This document shows, one piece after another, positions 1-8,388 of a stretch of DNA of 49,361 nt. The translations under genes were made by a program, and so were the position numbers. The first letter of the stretch is position 1, and every line of letters begins with the position of its first letter. This DNA is from JBLHKS01 sp047620505 (lineage in GTDB: Bacteria > Verrucomicrobiota > Verrucomicrobiia > Verrucomicrobiales > DEV007). Location: positions 1-49,361 of the forward strand of contig JBLHKS010000030.1 of NCBI GenBank assembly GCA_047620505.1, written 5' to 3'. The notes beneath the pieces were generated by a model, which was given only the letters and a program-made list of their open reading frames with translations, had not been told where the DNA came from and ran no database searches.

Positions 1-1
1 G

Positions 2-205
2 CCAAATTCGCGAATCTTTATCAAGATGAAACGCGAGACGAAACCGATTGAGCGCGCCGAGATCGTTTTCTTGAGCATTTTAACCCGCCAGATGCTCGCT
101 GCAGAACGGAAGCTGCTGATTAAGGAATTGGAGCGTGGCGACGCGGGGTTCTCGGACCTGATCTGGGCGCTGCTGAACACGCCGGAATTTTTATTTATCA
201 AATGA
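2..205 (+). CDS. C-terminal end of a DUF1549/DUF1553 protein (partial)
   Basis: An open frame enters from the left edge and ends at the TGA at 203-205. It encodes about 67 residues finishing in LLNTPEFLFIK, the typical end of DUF1553 proteins, whose last helix usually reads like ALLNS-EFLFNR. Its stop overlaps the start codon of the next gene (ATGA at 202-205), so the two are translationally coupled. Pairing of a DUF1549/DUF1553 gene with a DUF1501 gene is a standard arrangement in Planctomycetota and Verrucomicrobiota, where these exported proteins are often linked to polysaccharide use. The function is unproven. A complete DUF1549/DUF1553 relative lies at 39724-41817. Confidence 0.85.
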   Translation, partial: PNSRIFIKMKRETKPIERAEIVFLSILTRQMLAAERKLLIKELERGDAGFSDLIWALLNTPEFLFIK

Positions 206-1470
206 AGAAATTTGTCCACAGCCTGAACGATTTCGAACGCCGCGAATTCCTCGCCGGTGCCGCCCGCATCTCGCTCGGAGTCAGCATTCTCCCGATGCTT
301 GGGTCAGCAGCTGCTCAGGAAAAGGGCAGCCCTGCCACTGCCAAAAAAGTTCTCTTCCTCTACATGGACGGCGGGATGTCTCACCTCGATACCTTTGATC
401 CTAAGACCAGAAACGAAGTCAAAGGCCGCTCGACGCCGATCGCCACGAATGCGGACGGCATGCAGATTTCGAGCAAGCTTCCAAATCTCGCGAAGCACGG
501 AAATAAGCTCGCGATCGTCCGAAGCCTCAGCACCAAAACCGGCGACCACGCTGGCGGCCGATATCTGATGCACACGGCCTACACGCGGCGACCGGGTGTC
601 GACCATCCTCAGCTTGGATCGTGGGCTCAACACTTTCTCGGACGACCGAGCAAATCGATGCCGGCGAGCGTGATTGTCGCGGGCGGAAATCCAGGACCGG
701 GCTTTCTGCCGCCGGATCACAGTCCGTTTCCGATCGGCGATCCGAACAAGGGAATCCGAGATTACCTGCCGAAAGTTGGCAAGCCGCGCTTCAACCACCG
801 CGTCCGCCTCGCCCAGAAATTCGGCAAGGTTTTCGAAGAAAAATTCCCTCACGACGACGTCGCCGCGTACGCCCAATTCTTCGATGAGACGGTCAAGTTT
901 TTCGACGACAAGACGGTCAACGCCTTCGACGTCAACAAAGAGCCGGCGGAGATGAAAAACCGCTACGGCAATTCGAGATTCGGTCGCGGTTTGCTTCTCG
1001 CGCGGCGGCTTTTGCAAAACGATGTGCGATTCGTCGAAGTCCGCCTGACAGGTTGGGACCGGATGCACGGCGGGCTCGACGCAGGCGACCAGATGACGGC
1101 GGCGCTCGACTCGCCGATGGCGGCTTTGTTAGGCGACTTGCAGAGCAAAGGAATGCTCAAGGACACGATGGTCGTGGTCGCCACAGAATTCGGCCGGACG
1201 CCAAAGATCAGCCAACGCGGCGGGCGCGATCATCATCCGCGTGCGTTTTCCGCTGTGCTCGCCGGAGGCGGAGTTCGCGGCGGACAGGTCATCGGTCAGA
1301 CAGACGTGAAGGGAATCGGAGTGAAGGAAGACAAGTTCGAGCCGAAGGATTTGCACGCGACGATCGCCAAAGCGCTGGGTCTTCCGCTCGAAAAACGCAT
1401 TCACGGTGCCGGTGGTCGGCCATTTTTCGTAGCGAATCAGGGCACGCCGATCGATCAGGCACTTGGATGA
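202..1470 (+). CDS. DUF1501 family protein, Tat-exported
   Basis: A 422-residue protein of the DUF1501 family, which has an alkaline-phosphatase/sulfatase-like fold. Residues 1-39 form a Tat-type signal: RREFL at 13-17, then a hydrophobic stretch and a GSAAAQ cleavage region. Family landmarks are YMDGGMSHLDTFDPK near residue 54 and a metal-site-like EFGRTPK...GGRDHHP segment near 327-345, followed by a glycine-rich AGGGVRGG. The start overlaps the stop of the preceding DUF1553 gene by the ATGA arrangement, which fixes it. The protein is expected to act in the periplasm; its substrate is unknown. The AAA in the signal peptide is encoded by the first copy of the recurrent palindrome (305-316). 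Confidence 0.93.
   Translation: MKKFVHSLNDFERREFLAGAARISLGVSILPMLGSAAAQEKGSPATAKKVLFLYMDGGMSHLDTFDPKTRNEVKGRSTPIATNADGMQISSKLPNLAKHGNKLAIVRSLSTKTGDHAGGRYLMHTAYTRRPGVDHPQLGSWAQHFLGRPSKSMPASVIVAGGNPGPGFLPPDHSPFPIGDPNKGIRDYLPKVGKPRFNHRVRLAQKFGKVFEEKFPHDDVAAYAQFFDETVKFFDDKTVNAFDVNKEPAEMKNRYGNSRFGRGLLLARRLLQNDVRFVEVRLTGWDRMHGGLDAGDQMTAALDSPMAALLGDLQSKGMLKDTMVVVATEFGRTPKISQRGGRDHHPRAFSAVLAGGGVRGGQVIGQTDVKGIGVKEDKFEPKDLHATIAKALGLPLEKRIHGAGGRPFFVANQGTPIDQALG
305..316. repeat. Recurrent palindrome, copy 1 (CAGCAGCTGCTC)
   Basis: 11 of 12 positions match CAGCAGCTGCTG. It lies in the signal peptide codons of the DUF1501 gene, read as AAA. Next copy 1863 bp downstream. Confidence 0.95.
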
Positions 1471-1506
1471 TTCAGGTTTTCTGCGCGGTCGGTCGAAGCG
1501 CGAGGA

Positions 1507-3093
1507 TCAAAGCGTTGGCCAGCGGCGTTGTTTGAGAATCGGGGATTTTTGGAGATCATCGAGCGTTACGGGTTGAAGGAACTGGCCTTTCGATTCGCGA
1601 ACCCACCAATCGCCGTTCGCCTCGCGTTCCTTTGGTGTTGTGAATCGATATTCGTAGAAGGTCATTCGGATCGCGGTGGGCGGCTGATCGGCAAATGGGT
1701 TTTGGCGGAAGAGATCGGTGACTTCAGGTCGGTTTTCCAGCAATCTGGTGGCGAGGAACACATGCCAGGGCTCGCCTTTTAATGATCCGCTCGCGGCGAA
1801 CCAGATTTCCCAATCCAGCCGATGATGGTAGGGCGAAAAGAATGGCGGGCGGCGTCCGGGATCGCCCGGTTTGCCGTAGAAATCGTATTCCTGCCATCGA
1901 GCCCAACCACTTTTTGGCGCTGGGTGGCTGGTTCCCTCGATCGCGATTTCATAACGAACTTTGCCGACACTACCGAAGGCTCCGTAGGTGTTGACGAGGT
2001 GAAATCGGTCGAATCCTGCGTTCATTTTCTGGTTCGGCGAGAGCAAGTTCACGACGACGGGGATGCTGAGCCCGATCACCATCAACGCAAGCGCCGCTCG
2101 AAAACCGAGAGCCGTTTTTTCTCGCCAACTTCGCTGTCCGGAGCGGCTGCGTTCGCGGATTCGGAGCCAGCAGCTGCTGGGCAGGAGTTTGCGATAGAAT
2201 CGGTCGTCGATGCAGGCAAGGCATGGGATGATCGTTAGGTAATTCAGGAATGACAGGTTTCCGCTCACGATCAAATTCACTTGGAAGAGGATCATGATTA
2301 CGCCTGCCCAATTCCGGAAGCCGCGAGGGAGGAGCAGGAGTGCGGGAACGATGAGTTCAACGAGGTGGTTAGCGAGAACGCCGCCTTTGAGCAGCCACTC
2401 GGGCGCTTGATGAAAGTACCAGCTGAAACCATTCGGAATCGGCTGCGTCTCGAAGTGGTAGAGCAGCGCTGAGAGCTCGTTCCAGTCCCATGCGGAGTCG
2501 CCGCGAAGCTTGATGAGGCCGGCACCGAGCATAATCCGAATGATCAGCCAACGATATAGCCAGAGTACGATCCTCGATGCCGGGGTTTTAGAAAAAGGAC
2601 GTCCATCGAAGAGAGGGACGAGGAAAATCCCGAGAAACCCGGTTTCAAGAAGCTGAGTCTCCCATCCGTAACTCCAGAATTGCTGACCCACGTGAAGAAT
2701 CGACATTTGAAGCGCCCAAAGGACGAAAAGCATGATGCCGTTCGCGTAGCCGAGGAAGACCGCGATCGAAATGACGAGTCCGGTCCAAGCGACGCCTTGC
2801 ATGAAAGCGTCCGAGTGATTGAACCAGAAAATCGTCGGCAGCTGCCAGAAATTCGTGCCCTTTTCGGCCAAAGCGGAGAGAAGGCGGTCGGCTGGCAGAA
2901 TTCCGTGTTCGCCGATCAGGCCCGGGCCCTGACGAAGGAAAATGAGAAATGCCATCGCGTAGCAGAGGCCGAGGAGGCGCACGATGAGAAATCGAGTGAC
3001 CTGATATTCGTTTGCAAGCGTCGTCGTTGGCATGTACCAGCGGCGCCGCGCGGCCGGGAAAGCCGAAAAGAGGCTGCTGAGGAGGCGATTCAT
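1507..3093 (-). CDS. Lipase maturation factor-like membrane protein (LMF1 family)
   Basis: A 528-residue multi-pass membrane protein. The N-terminal region carries the LMF1-type signature: a first helix followed by QGPGLIGEHGILP near residues 54-66, with further hydrophobic segments to about residue 290. The C-terminal soluble part ends in the family's conserved run of aromatic and basic residues (FYEYRFTT near residue 480, then WWVRES). In animals LMF1 helps lipases fold in the endoplasmic reticulum; bacterial relatives are common in PVC genomes but their role is unknown. The gene is convergent with the DUF1501 gene (36 bp apart) and divergent from the kinase gene. It contains a full palindrome copy at 2168-2179, read as SSCW. 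Confidence 0.85.
   Translation of the reverse strand: MNRLLSSLFSAFPAARRRWYMPTTTLANEYQVTRFLIVRLLGLCYAMAFLIFLRQGPGLIGEHGILPADRLLSALAEKGTNFWQLPTIFWFNHSDAFMQGVAWTGLVISIAVFLGYANGIMLFVLWALQMSILHVGQQFWSYGWETQLLETGFLGIFLVPLFDGRPFSKTPASRIVLWLYRWLIIRIMLGAGLIKLRGDSAWDWNELSALLYHFETQPIPNGFSWYFHQAPEWLLKGGVLANHLVELIVPALLLLPRGFRNWAGVIMILFQVNLIVSGNLSFLNYLTIIPCLACIDDRFYRKLLPSSCWLRIRERSRSGQRSWREKTALGFRAALALMVIGLSIPVVVNLLSPNQKMNAGFDRFHLVNTYGAFGSVGKVRYEIAIEGTSHPAPKSGWARWQEYDFYGKPGDPGRRPPFFSPYHHRLDWEIWFAASGSLKGEPWHVFLATRLLENRPEVTDLFRQNPFADQPPTAIRMTFYEYRFTTPKEREANGDWWVRESKGQFLQPVTLDDLQKSPILKQRRWPTL
2168..2179. repeat. Recurrent palindrome, copy 2 (CAGCAGCTGCTG)
   Basis: Full 12/12 match, extended to the 14-bp palindrome CCAGCAGCTGCTGG. 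In the minus-strand LMF1-like gene it is read as SSCW. Next copy 2084 bp downstream. Confidence 0.97.
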
Positions 3094-3291
3094 AGATTGG
3101 ATTCGAGTGAATTTCTCAAATTGGAGTGGCGCAAATGATCGGATTGTGGGTATTGAAAATATTGTTAGGGAAACTTAATCTGTTTGGTTGCGAAAGGCTC
3201 CAGATTTTGGAGAGTCGGACGCTTATCAGAACGTGTAATTGGAGAGCAGTCGAGGCGAAAGCCCGGCCCGACTGAGCTCCCCCCCGAGAGA

Positions 3292-6200
3292 ATGGGCGCA
3301 ACTACAGAAAATGCAGCGACGGAGGTCGAAACCAGTGGGTTTTCGGGATTGTTCGTCGCGCCCACGGCTAAGGAATTGGACGAGATCCTCGATCAATTCG
3401 AAGTGCAAGAGTTGATCGGTCAGGGCGGGATGGGGGCTGTTTATCGGGCGCGACAAACGCGGTTAGACCGATTGGTCGCGATCAAACTGCTGCCTGCGTT
3501 CGCAAAGGGCGATCCGGATCAGCATGGCGAGCGATTTGAGCGCGAAGCGCGCGCGATGGCGCAGCTGAATCACCCTAACATTGTCACTGTTCACGATTTT
3601 GGCGAAACCGAAGCCGGCCATCGCTACATCATAATGGAATACGTCGACGGGCCGGATATGCATGCGTTGATTCAGGGTGGGAAGCTGAGCACAAAGCATG
3701 CGTTAGCTTGGGTTCCTCAGATTTGTGGAGCGCTGGAATACGCGCATTCGAAAAATATTGTTCACCGCGACATTAAGCCGGCGAACATCCTGATTAGTAA
3801 GGAGGGGGATGTCAAAGTCGGTGATTTCGGTCTCGCCAAACTGCTGGGAAAAAAATACCAGAATGCGATCACCCAGACGCAGGCTGCGATGGGCACGCCC
3901 GACTACGCAGCCCCCGAAGCCCTCGAAGAAGGCTCCGATGTCGATCGGAGGGCTGATATTTATTCGTTAGGCGTTCTTTTTTACGAACTCCTCACCGCCA
4001 AAGTTCCGCGCGGTGCTTGGCGACCTCCTTCCGCGTTCATCGACATCGATGTCCGAGTCGATCAGATCATCGTCAAGGCGATGCAGCCCGATCCGAATCA
4101 TCGTTATCAGGATATTGGCCAGATTACGACGGCGCTAAGGGAAATGCGCAGCGCACCAAAGGTTGAAGTCCCGACTGTACCGAAGGTCGTCGCGGCGAAA
4201 CCGAAGACGCTGCTGACTGGACTCGTTACGTTGCCGTCGAAGGTGGAGCTTGAGCAGCTGCTGGCTGAAAATCATCGCGTGCCTCAAAAATCCGGTGCGC
4301 GTCCGGAGACGAGAGTGGGCTCTTCCCGAAGCGGAATGAATCCGTTGGTTGTGGCTGGAATCGCGTTGGGTGCCGTGTTTCTTGTGATCGGGTTGATTCT
4401 CATGATCGCCGCAGGTGATTCGGGTAAAAAATCGAAGGAACCGCCTCCGGTGATTGTCGAAAAACCCGAGCCTGAGCCGATTAATCCCGGAAATCCCATT
4501 GTCGAGCCACCGACTATCAAAGATCCCAAAAACCCGGATCCGAGCCCCCAGGCTCCTCGATTGAGAATTGTTTCGCCAGGCGACGGCTGGGTCGACATTC
4601 TGGCTGATTTGGATTTGGACGAAGGAGCGGGTGTTTGGAAACGGAATTCGGGCGGAGGGCTGGAGCTGGATGAGATCCCCCCGCGGCCGGGTGGTCGGGC
4701 TCAAGGCTGGATGCCGTTCCCTTACGCAGCCGGACCGGCTTACGAACTCGAATTCAGTCTGGAACCTTCGGCGGTCAAGCCGATTGCGATCCACTTGCCG
4801 ACTGGGCCGAGCGAAAGTGTGCTCTTTTTGATCGGCTCTCAAAGAGAGGGCGGCGACGGGACGATTTGGGCCGGTTTGAGCCAGGTCGAAGGCAAAGATG
4901 CGTTCGAGGACGGCAACCCGACGAAGACTGAGCTGAGTTTTGAGGCCGGAAAGCCGATCAAACTGGCCATTCGAGTGGTTAGTCGAGGAAAGCGAACCGG
5001 AATCATCGTTCAACATGGAGGCGAGGACGTTTTGCGTTGGTCCGGCCGTTCGGCGGAATTAAAACTCCGCGCGAATTGGAAAGGGCTGGGTGGTCGTCGA
5101 ATCGCGATCGGTTCCCAAACTCCGATCCTCGTCCATTCCGCTTCGATGCGCGCGCTGCCGCGTTTCGTCGACATCCCGGATGTTGCCCTGGAACCTCAGG
5201 ACGAGTCTCACCCTTGGGTGAACGCTCTCGCGATTCCAGATGTCGCCGCATCGATCATTTCTGGCGATTGGAAGCTCGAAGCGGGCGTTCTCAAGATGAG
5301 CGAAAAACCGGAGACGGCCACGCGGCCACGCTTCGAATTGCCGCTCGTCCCGCTTAACTCGTACGAGATCGAATTTCGTCTGAAAACCGAAATTGACGGC
5401 GATGTCGTTTTTCTTCTTCCCATCGATGATCAGCATTTTGCTCCGCTTCATCTTTCGGCGAGTGGCGACACATCCGGTTTGGATCTTGCGACGGCCGGGA
5501 TCAGCGCGATCGGCAACTCAACGGCCATGCCGTCTCCAATCGAAACCGGCGAATCTCACCTCGGTCTGATTCAGGTTCGCCGAAAAGACGACAGCGTGCA
5601 GATCGCGATGAAAATCGATGGAACGTCGACTTTCAGCTGGATTGGAATCGCCGATGAGCTGCCGACCGACACGGATTGGCCGGTTCGAGATAAGACTCGA
5701 GTTACCGTGGGCGCGACCGCCGTTCTTCAGCTCGAATTCATCCGAATTCGTGGTGTGGATCCGAAGTCGATTCCGGAAATGCCGATGACTCCGCCGGAGC
5801 TTGATGGCGTTCAGCTGCGTTTGACTGAGCTGGAAGGAAAGTTTGGAGAAGAGCTCGCAACGAAGGTTGATGAGGTGTTTCAAGGGCGAGTTAACGGCTT
5901 GAGTGAGCAGTACAATGCGGCTTTAAATACGCTGATTGAGGTCGCGAGAGCGGACGGCGATCTTCCTCTGGAGGCCGCTGCTGAACGCGAGCGGGATTTT
6001 CTTCGAGGCGGTGGTGAAATGCCAGCGGAAGACCCGCCTGAAATGCCGGAGAAGCTCAAAATGCGGCGAGCGGTTTACCGGGATTTGATGGCTGACCACC
6101 TTGCTGAGCGCGCGGAACTTGCTCTGCCGATTTATCGCGAATATGCGGAGGCGATCAGTGGGCTGATTCTTGAATACGCCGCGCTTCAGAACGAGGATGC

Positions 6201-7245
6201 CGTCGTTTTCATCACGAAAACGAAGAAGGAACTCGACGCCAACATCGAGCAGCTGCTGGAGAGCGTGGACCTCGATTCGGCGGGCAGCACGAGCTCAACT
6301 TCACCGCCTACCGACCCGGATGTGCCTGCGATGGCGGCGGTTTTGCAGCGGCCGGAATTTCCGATCGCGCGGCCTGATGATCGGGGCAAAGTGATCGCGT
6401 TTTCTCGAAAAGATGAGCCGATGGCGAACCCGGAGGTAGCTGAAATTCCCGCGGGTCTCTCGACAACCGTCGTCGCAATCGCCGGCGGGCCGGACGTGAC
6501 CGTCGCGCTGAAGTCGAACGGTCGGATTGAAGTCTGGGGTGCGTTCACAGGGCCGGTTCCCGTCGAAATCGCGGACATGAGCCGCCTGACGAAAGTTGCC
6601 ATTTCTAACGGTGATGCCGGGTTTCATTTCGCGGGTCTCAACGAAGATGGCGAGCTGAATTTCTATGCCGATGGTTGGGATGAAGAGGCGATGGCGAATT
6701 TCAAAAACCAAGCTCAGCTGATTTCGATGCCGGTGGACTTTTTCATCGTTCCGAGCGGTGGAATGGCCGTGAAATCGGACGGCGGTGTTGGGATTTGGGG
6801 GCCGGTCGGCGTTGGTGGCCCGGATCTGAGCGCCGATTTTAAGCAAGTCGTCAAATTGGCCGCCGGCCCCGGAATTGTGGCGGGCATTCAAGAAGATGGC
6901 TCGGTGATCGGCCTCGGACCTGGCGCTGGAATGGTCACTTCGCAGGCGGAGAAAGCGCGAGAAATTGCGTTTGGAACTCAGGCTGAAACTGGAGCGGTGA
7001 TTCTCCTTCCGGATCGAACCGCGTTGGCGGTTGGCGATTTCGCTAGGCATCAGGAAAGTCTGGCTGAGCTCACGGACATCCAGAAAATAGTGGCTGGATA
7101 TTATGGATTTGCCGTCGATGTCGGTAATGGCGATTGGAAATTTTTCGGTCGCGAGCTCGATCCGGAGTTTTGCGCTGAGCAGGCCAAGGGCTGCATCGAT
7201 TTGGTTATCGGGCGGGACTATGTGATCGGGTTGCAGGCGAATTAA
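3292..7245 (+). CDS. Serine/threonine protein kinase with extracytoplasmic RCC1-like C-terminus
   Basis: I choose the ATG at 3292 (1317 aa) because the kinase-type sequence begins soon after it; the frame stays open upstream to 3184. The cytoplasmic kinase domain spans about residues 36-300, with glycine loop GQGGMGAVY (43-51), the VAIK lysine near 65, HRDIKPAN near 158 and DFGLAK near 178, so it should be active. One membrane helix lies at about 350-376, followed by a Pro/Glu-rich linker. The outer part holds two related beta-rich segments (about 425-640 and 650-830), an alpha-helical stretch, and from about 1066 repeats of the type VTVALKSNGRIEVWG that resemble RCC1/BNR propeller blades. 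It is probably a receptor-like sensor kinase of the Pkn type. It starts a plus-strand run with msrP and a WD40 gene. Confidence 0.92.
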   Translation: MGATTENAATEVETSGFSGLFVAPTAKELDEILDQFEVQELIGQGGMGAVYRARQTRLDRLVAIKLLPAFAKGDPDQHGERFEREARAMAQLNHPNIVTVHDFGETEAGHRYIIMEYVDGPDMHALIQGGKLSTKHALAWVPQICGALEYAHSKNIVHRDIKPANILISKEGDVKVGDFGLAKLLGKKYQNAITQTQAAMGTPDYAAPEALEEGSDVDRRADIYSLGVLFYELLTAKVPRGAWRPPSAFIDIDVRVDQIIVKAMQPDPNHRYQDIGQITTALREMRSAPKVEVPTVPKVVAAKPKTLLTGLVTLPSKVELEQLLAENHRVPQKSGARPETRVGSSRSGMNPLVVAGIALGAVFLVIGLILMIAAGDSGKKSKEPPPVIVEKPEPEPINPGNPIVEPPTIKDPKNPDPSPQAPRLRIVSPGDGWVDILADLDLDEGAGVWKRNSGGGLELDEIPPRPGGRAQGWMPFPYAAGPAYELEFSLEPSAVKPIAIHLPTGPSESVLFLIGSQREGGDGTIWAGLSQVEGKDAFEDGNPTKTELSFEAGKPIKLAIRVVSRGKRTGIIVQHGGEDVLRWSGRSAELKLRANWKGLGGRRIAIGSQTPILVHSASMRALPRFVDIPDVALEPQDESHPWVNALAIPDVAASIISGDWKLEAGVLKMSEKPETATRPRFELPLVPLNSYEIEFRLKTEIDGDVVFLLPIDDQHFAPLHLSASGDTSGLDLATAGISAIGNSTAMPSPIETGESHLGLIQVRRKDDSVQIAMKIDGTSTFSWIGIADELPTDTDWPVRDKTRVTVGATAVLQLEFIRIRGVDPKSIPEMPMTPPELDGVQLRLTELEGKFGEELATKVDEVFQGRVNGLSEQYNAALNTLIEVARADGDLPLEAAAERERDFLRGGGEMPAEDPPEMPEKLKMRRAVYRDLMADHLAERAELALPIYREYAEAISGLILEYAALQNEDAVVFITKTKKELDANIEQLLESVDLDSAGSTSSTSPPTDPDVPAMAAVLQRPEFPIARPDDRGKVIAFSRKDEPMANPEVAEIPAGLSTTVVAIAGGPDVTVALKSNGRIEVWGAFTGPVPVEIADMSRLTKVAISNGDAGFHFAGLNEDGELNFYADGWDEEAMANFKNQAQLISMPVDFFIVPSGGMAVKSDGGVGIWGPVGVGGPDLSADFKQVVKLAAGPGIVAGIQEDGSVIGLGPGAGMVTSQAEKAREIAFGTQAETGAVILLPDRTALAVGDFARHQESLAELTDIQKIVAGYYGFAVDVGNGDWKFFGRELDPEFCAEQAKGCIDLVIGRDYVIGLQAN
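4252..4263. repeat. Recurrent palindrome, copy 3 (GAGCAGCTGCTG)
   Basis: 11/12 match; the 10-bp core is perfect. Read as EQLL in the kinase gene, just before the membrane helix. Next copy 1995 bp downstream. Confidence 0.95.
6247..6258. repeat. Recurrent palindrome, copy 4 (GAGCAGCTGCTG)
   Basis: 11/12 match with perfect core, read as EQLL in the helical part of the kinase's outer region. Next copy 2154 bp downstream. Confidence 0.95.
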
Positions 7246-7314
7246 GGGATTCGCTAATTGATGTTTCCACGGTTTTCGCGTTGCGCGAAGCCGAACCAGG
7301 CCCATCATTTTGGA

Positions 7315-8319
7315 ATGGTAAAAAATGACCCCCGCCGTAAATACTGGAAGGAAACCCAGGACATCACAGACGAGGCGGTTTTTCGCAATCGTCGGCAGTT
7401 CATGAAAAGTGCTGCCGCAATCGGTGGCGGCAGCTTGATCGCAGGATCCGCTTTTTCCCAGGCTACGGAAGCCGCGGATTTCGATGTGAAATATCACGTC
7501 CCTTTCAACATGGCGACGCAGGATCTTTTCCCTGCGAAGAAGAACGAAAAATACGCGGAGATCCCTGAGGGCCGCGAGATGACCGACATCAAGGATGCGC
7601 TGACCTACAACAATTTTTACGAGCTGGGTCTCGATAAAAATTGCTACGTGAACGCCAAAAATTACCAGCCGTTCCCGTGGGAGATCGAGCTTGCCGGGAT
7701 GTGCAACAAGCCGCGGAAAGTCTCCTACGATGACCTCATTAAAGAGTTTGCCGGTGCGATGGAAGAGCGGATTTATCGTTTCCGCTGCGTCGAGGCCTGG
7801 TCGATGGTCGTCCCTTGGACTGGTTTTCCTCTCGCGGATCTTTTGAAAACGGCTGATCCGACTTCGGCAGCAAAATACGTCAAATTCACAAGCATTAATC
7901 GACCGGCAGAGCTTCCAGGTCAGAAGTCGGCAACTTATTACAAGTGGCCATATTATGAAGGCCTTCGGCTCGACGAAGCGATGAATCCCATGGCCCTGGT
8001 CGCCGTCGGGAGCTACGGCCGGAACCTGGCAAAGCAGGCGGGCTCACCGATTCGCATCATCACTCCTTGGAAATACGGCTACAAAGGTCCGAAAGCGATC
8101 GTTAAGATCGAGTTCACCGACGAACAGCCGGGAACTTTCTGGAATGATGCGCAAGCGAAGGAGTATGGCTTTTACTCAAATGTTGAACCCACGAAGCCGC
8201 ATCCGCGTTGGAGCCAAGCTTCGGAGCGTGTTCTTGGAAAAGGGGCGCGAGTTCCGACTCTCCTTTATAACGGTTATGAAGAAGAAGTTGGAGATCTCTA
8301 CACCGGAGATGAATTTTAG
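7315..8319 (+). CDS. msrP: MsrP-like molybdopterin protein-methionine-sulfoxide reductase catalytic subunit
   Basis: A 334-residue protein of the MsrP (YedY) family, periplasmic molybdoenzymes that reduce methionine sulfoxide in oxidised envelope proteins. A Tat signal is clear: NRRQFMKSAAAIGGG at residues 25-39. The Mo-binding cysteine lies in FRCVEAWSMVVPW near residue 157. I prefer the ATG at 7315, which puts the twin arginine about 26 residues in, as in the E. coli protein; the frame extends upstream to another ATG at 7258, only 12 bp after the kinase stop. The usual membrane haem partner MsrQ is not found next to it, so the electron donor must be encoded elsewhere or differ. Confidence 0.92.
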   Translation: MVKNDPRRKYWKETQDITDEAVFRNRRQFMKSAAAIGGGSLIAGSAFSQATEAADFDVKYHVPFNMATQDLFPAKKNEKYAEIPEGREMTDIKDALTYNNFYELGLDKNCYVNAKNYQPFPWEIELAGMCNKPRKVSYDDLIKEFAGAMEERIYRFRCVEAWSMVVPWTGFPLADLLKTADPTSAAKYVKFTSINRPAELPGQKSATYYKWPYYEGLRLDEAMNPMALVAVGSYGRNLAKQAGSPIRIITPWKYGYKGPKAIVKIEFTDEQPGTFWNDAQAKEYGFYSNVEPTKPHPRWSQASERVLGKGARVPTLLYNGYEEEVGDLYTGDEF

Positions 8320-8388
8320 GTCTCTGAAAGTGGCCGGCGTAGGATTTTTCTCGTGAGATGCGGGGCCGAATCCGCGTGTTTTTCTTGA

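Noticed and set aside
107..118. CGGAAGCTGCTG as another palindrome copy
   Set aside because: Two mismatches, only about 190 bp from copy 1; probably chance.
304..1068. Long open frame on the minus strand inside the DUF1501 gene; similar antisense frames lie in the kinase (6301-7497), BatD, PVC cytochrome and sulfatase genes
   Set aside because: They are shadows of well-supported genes, with Arg/Ser/Pro-rich low-quality translations and no recognisable domain.
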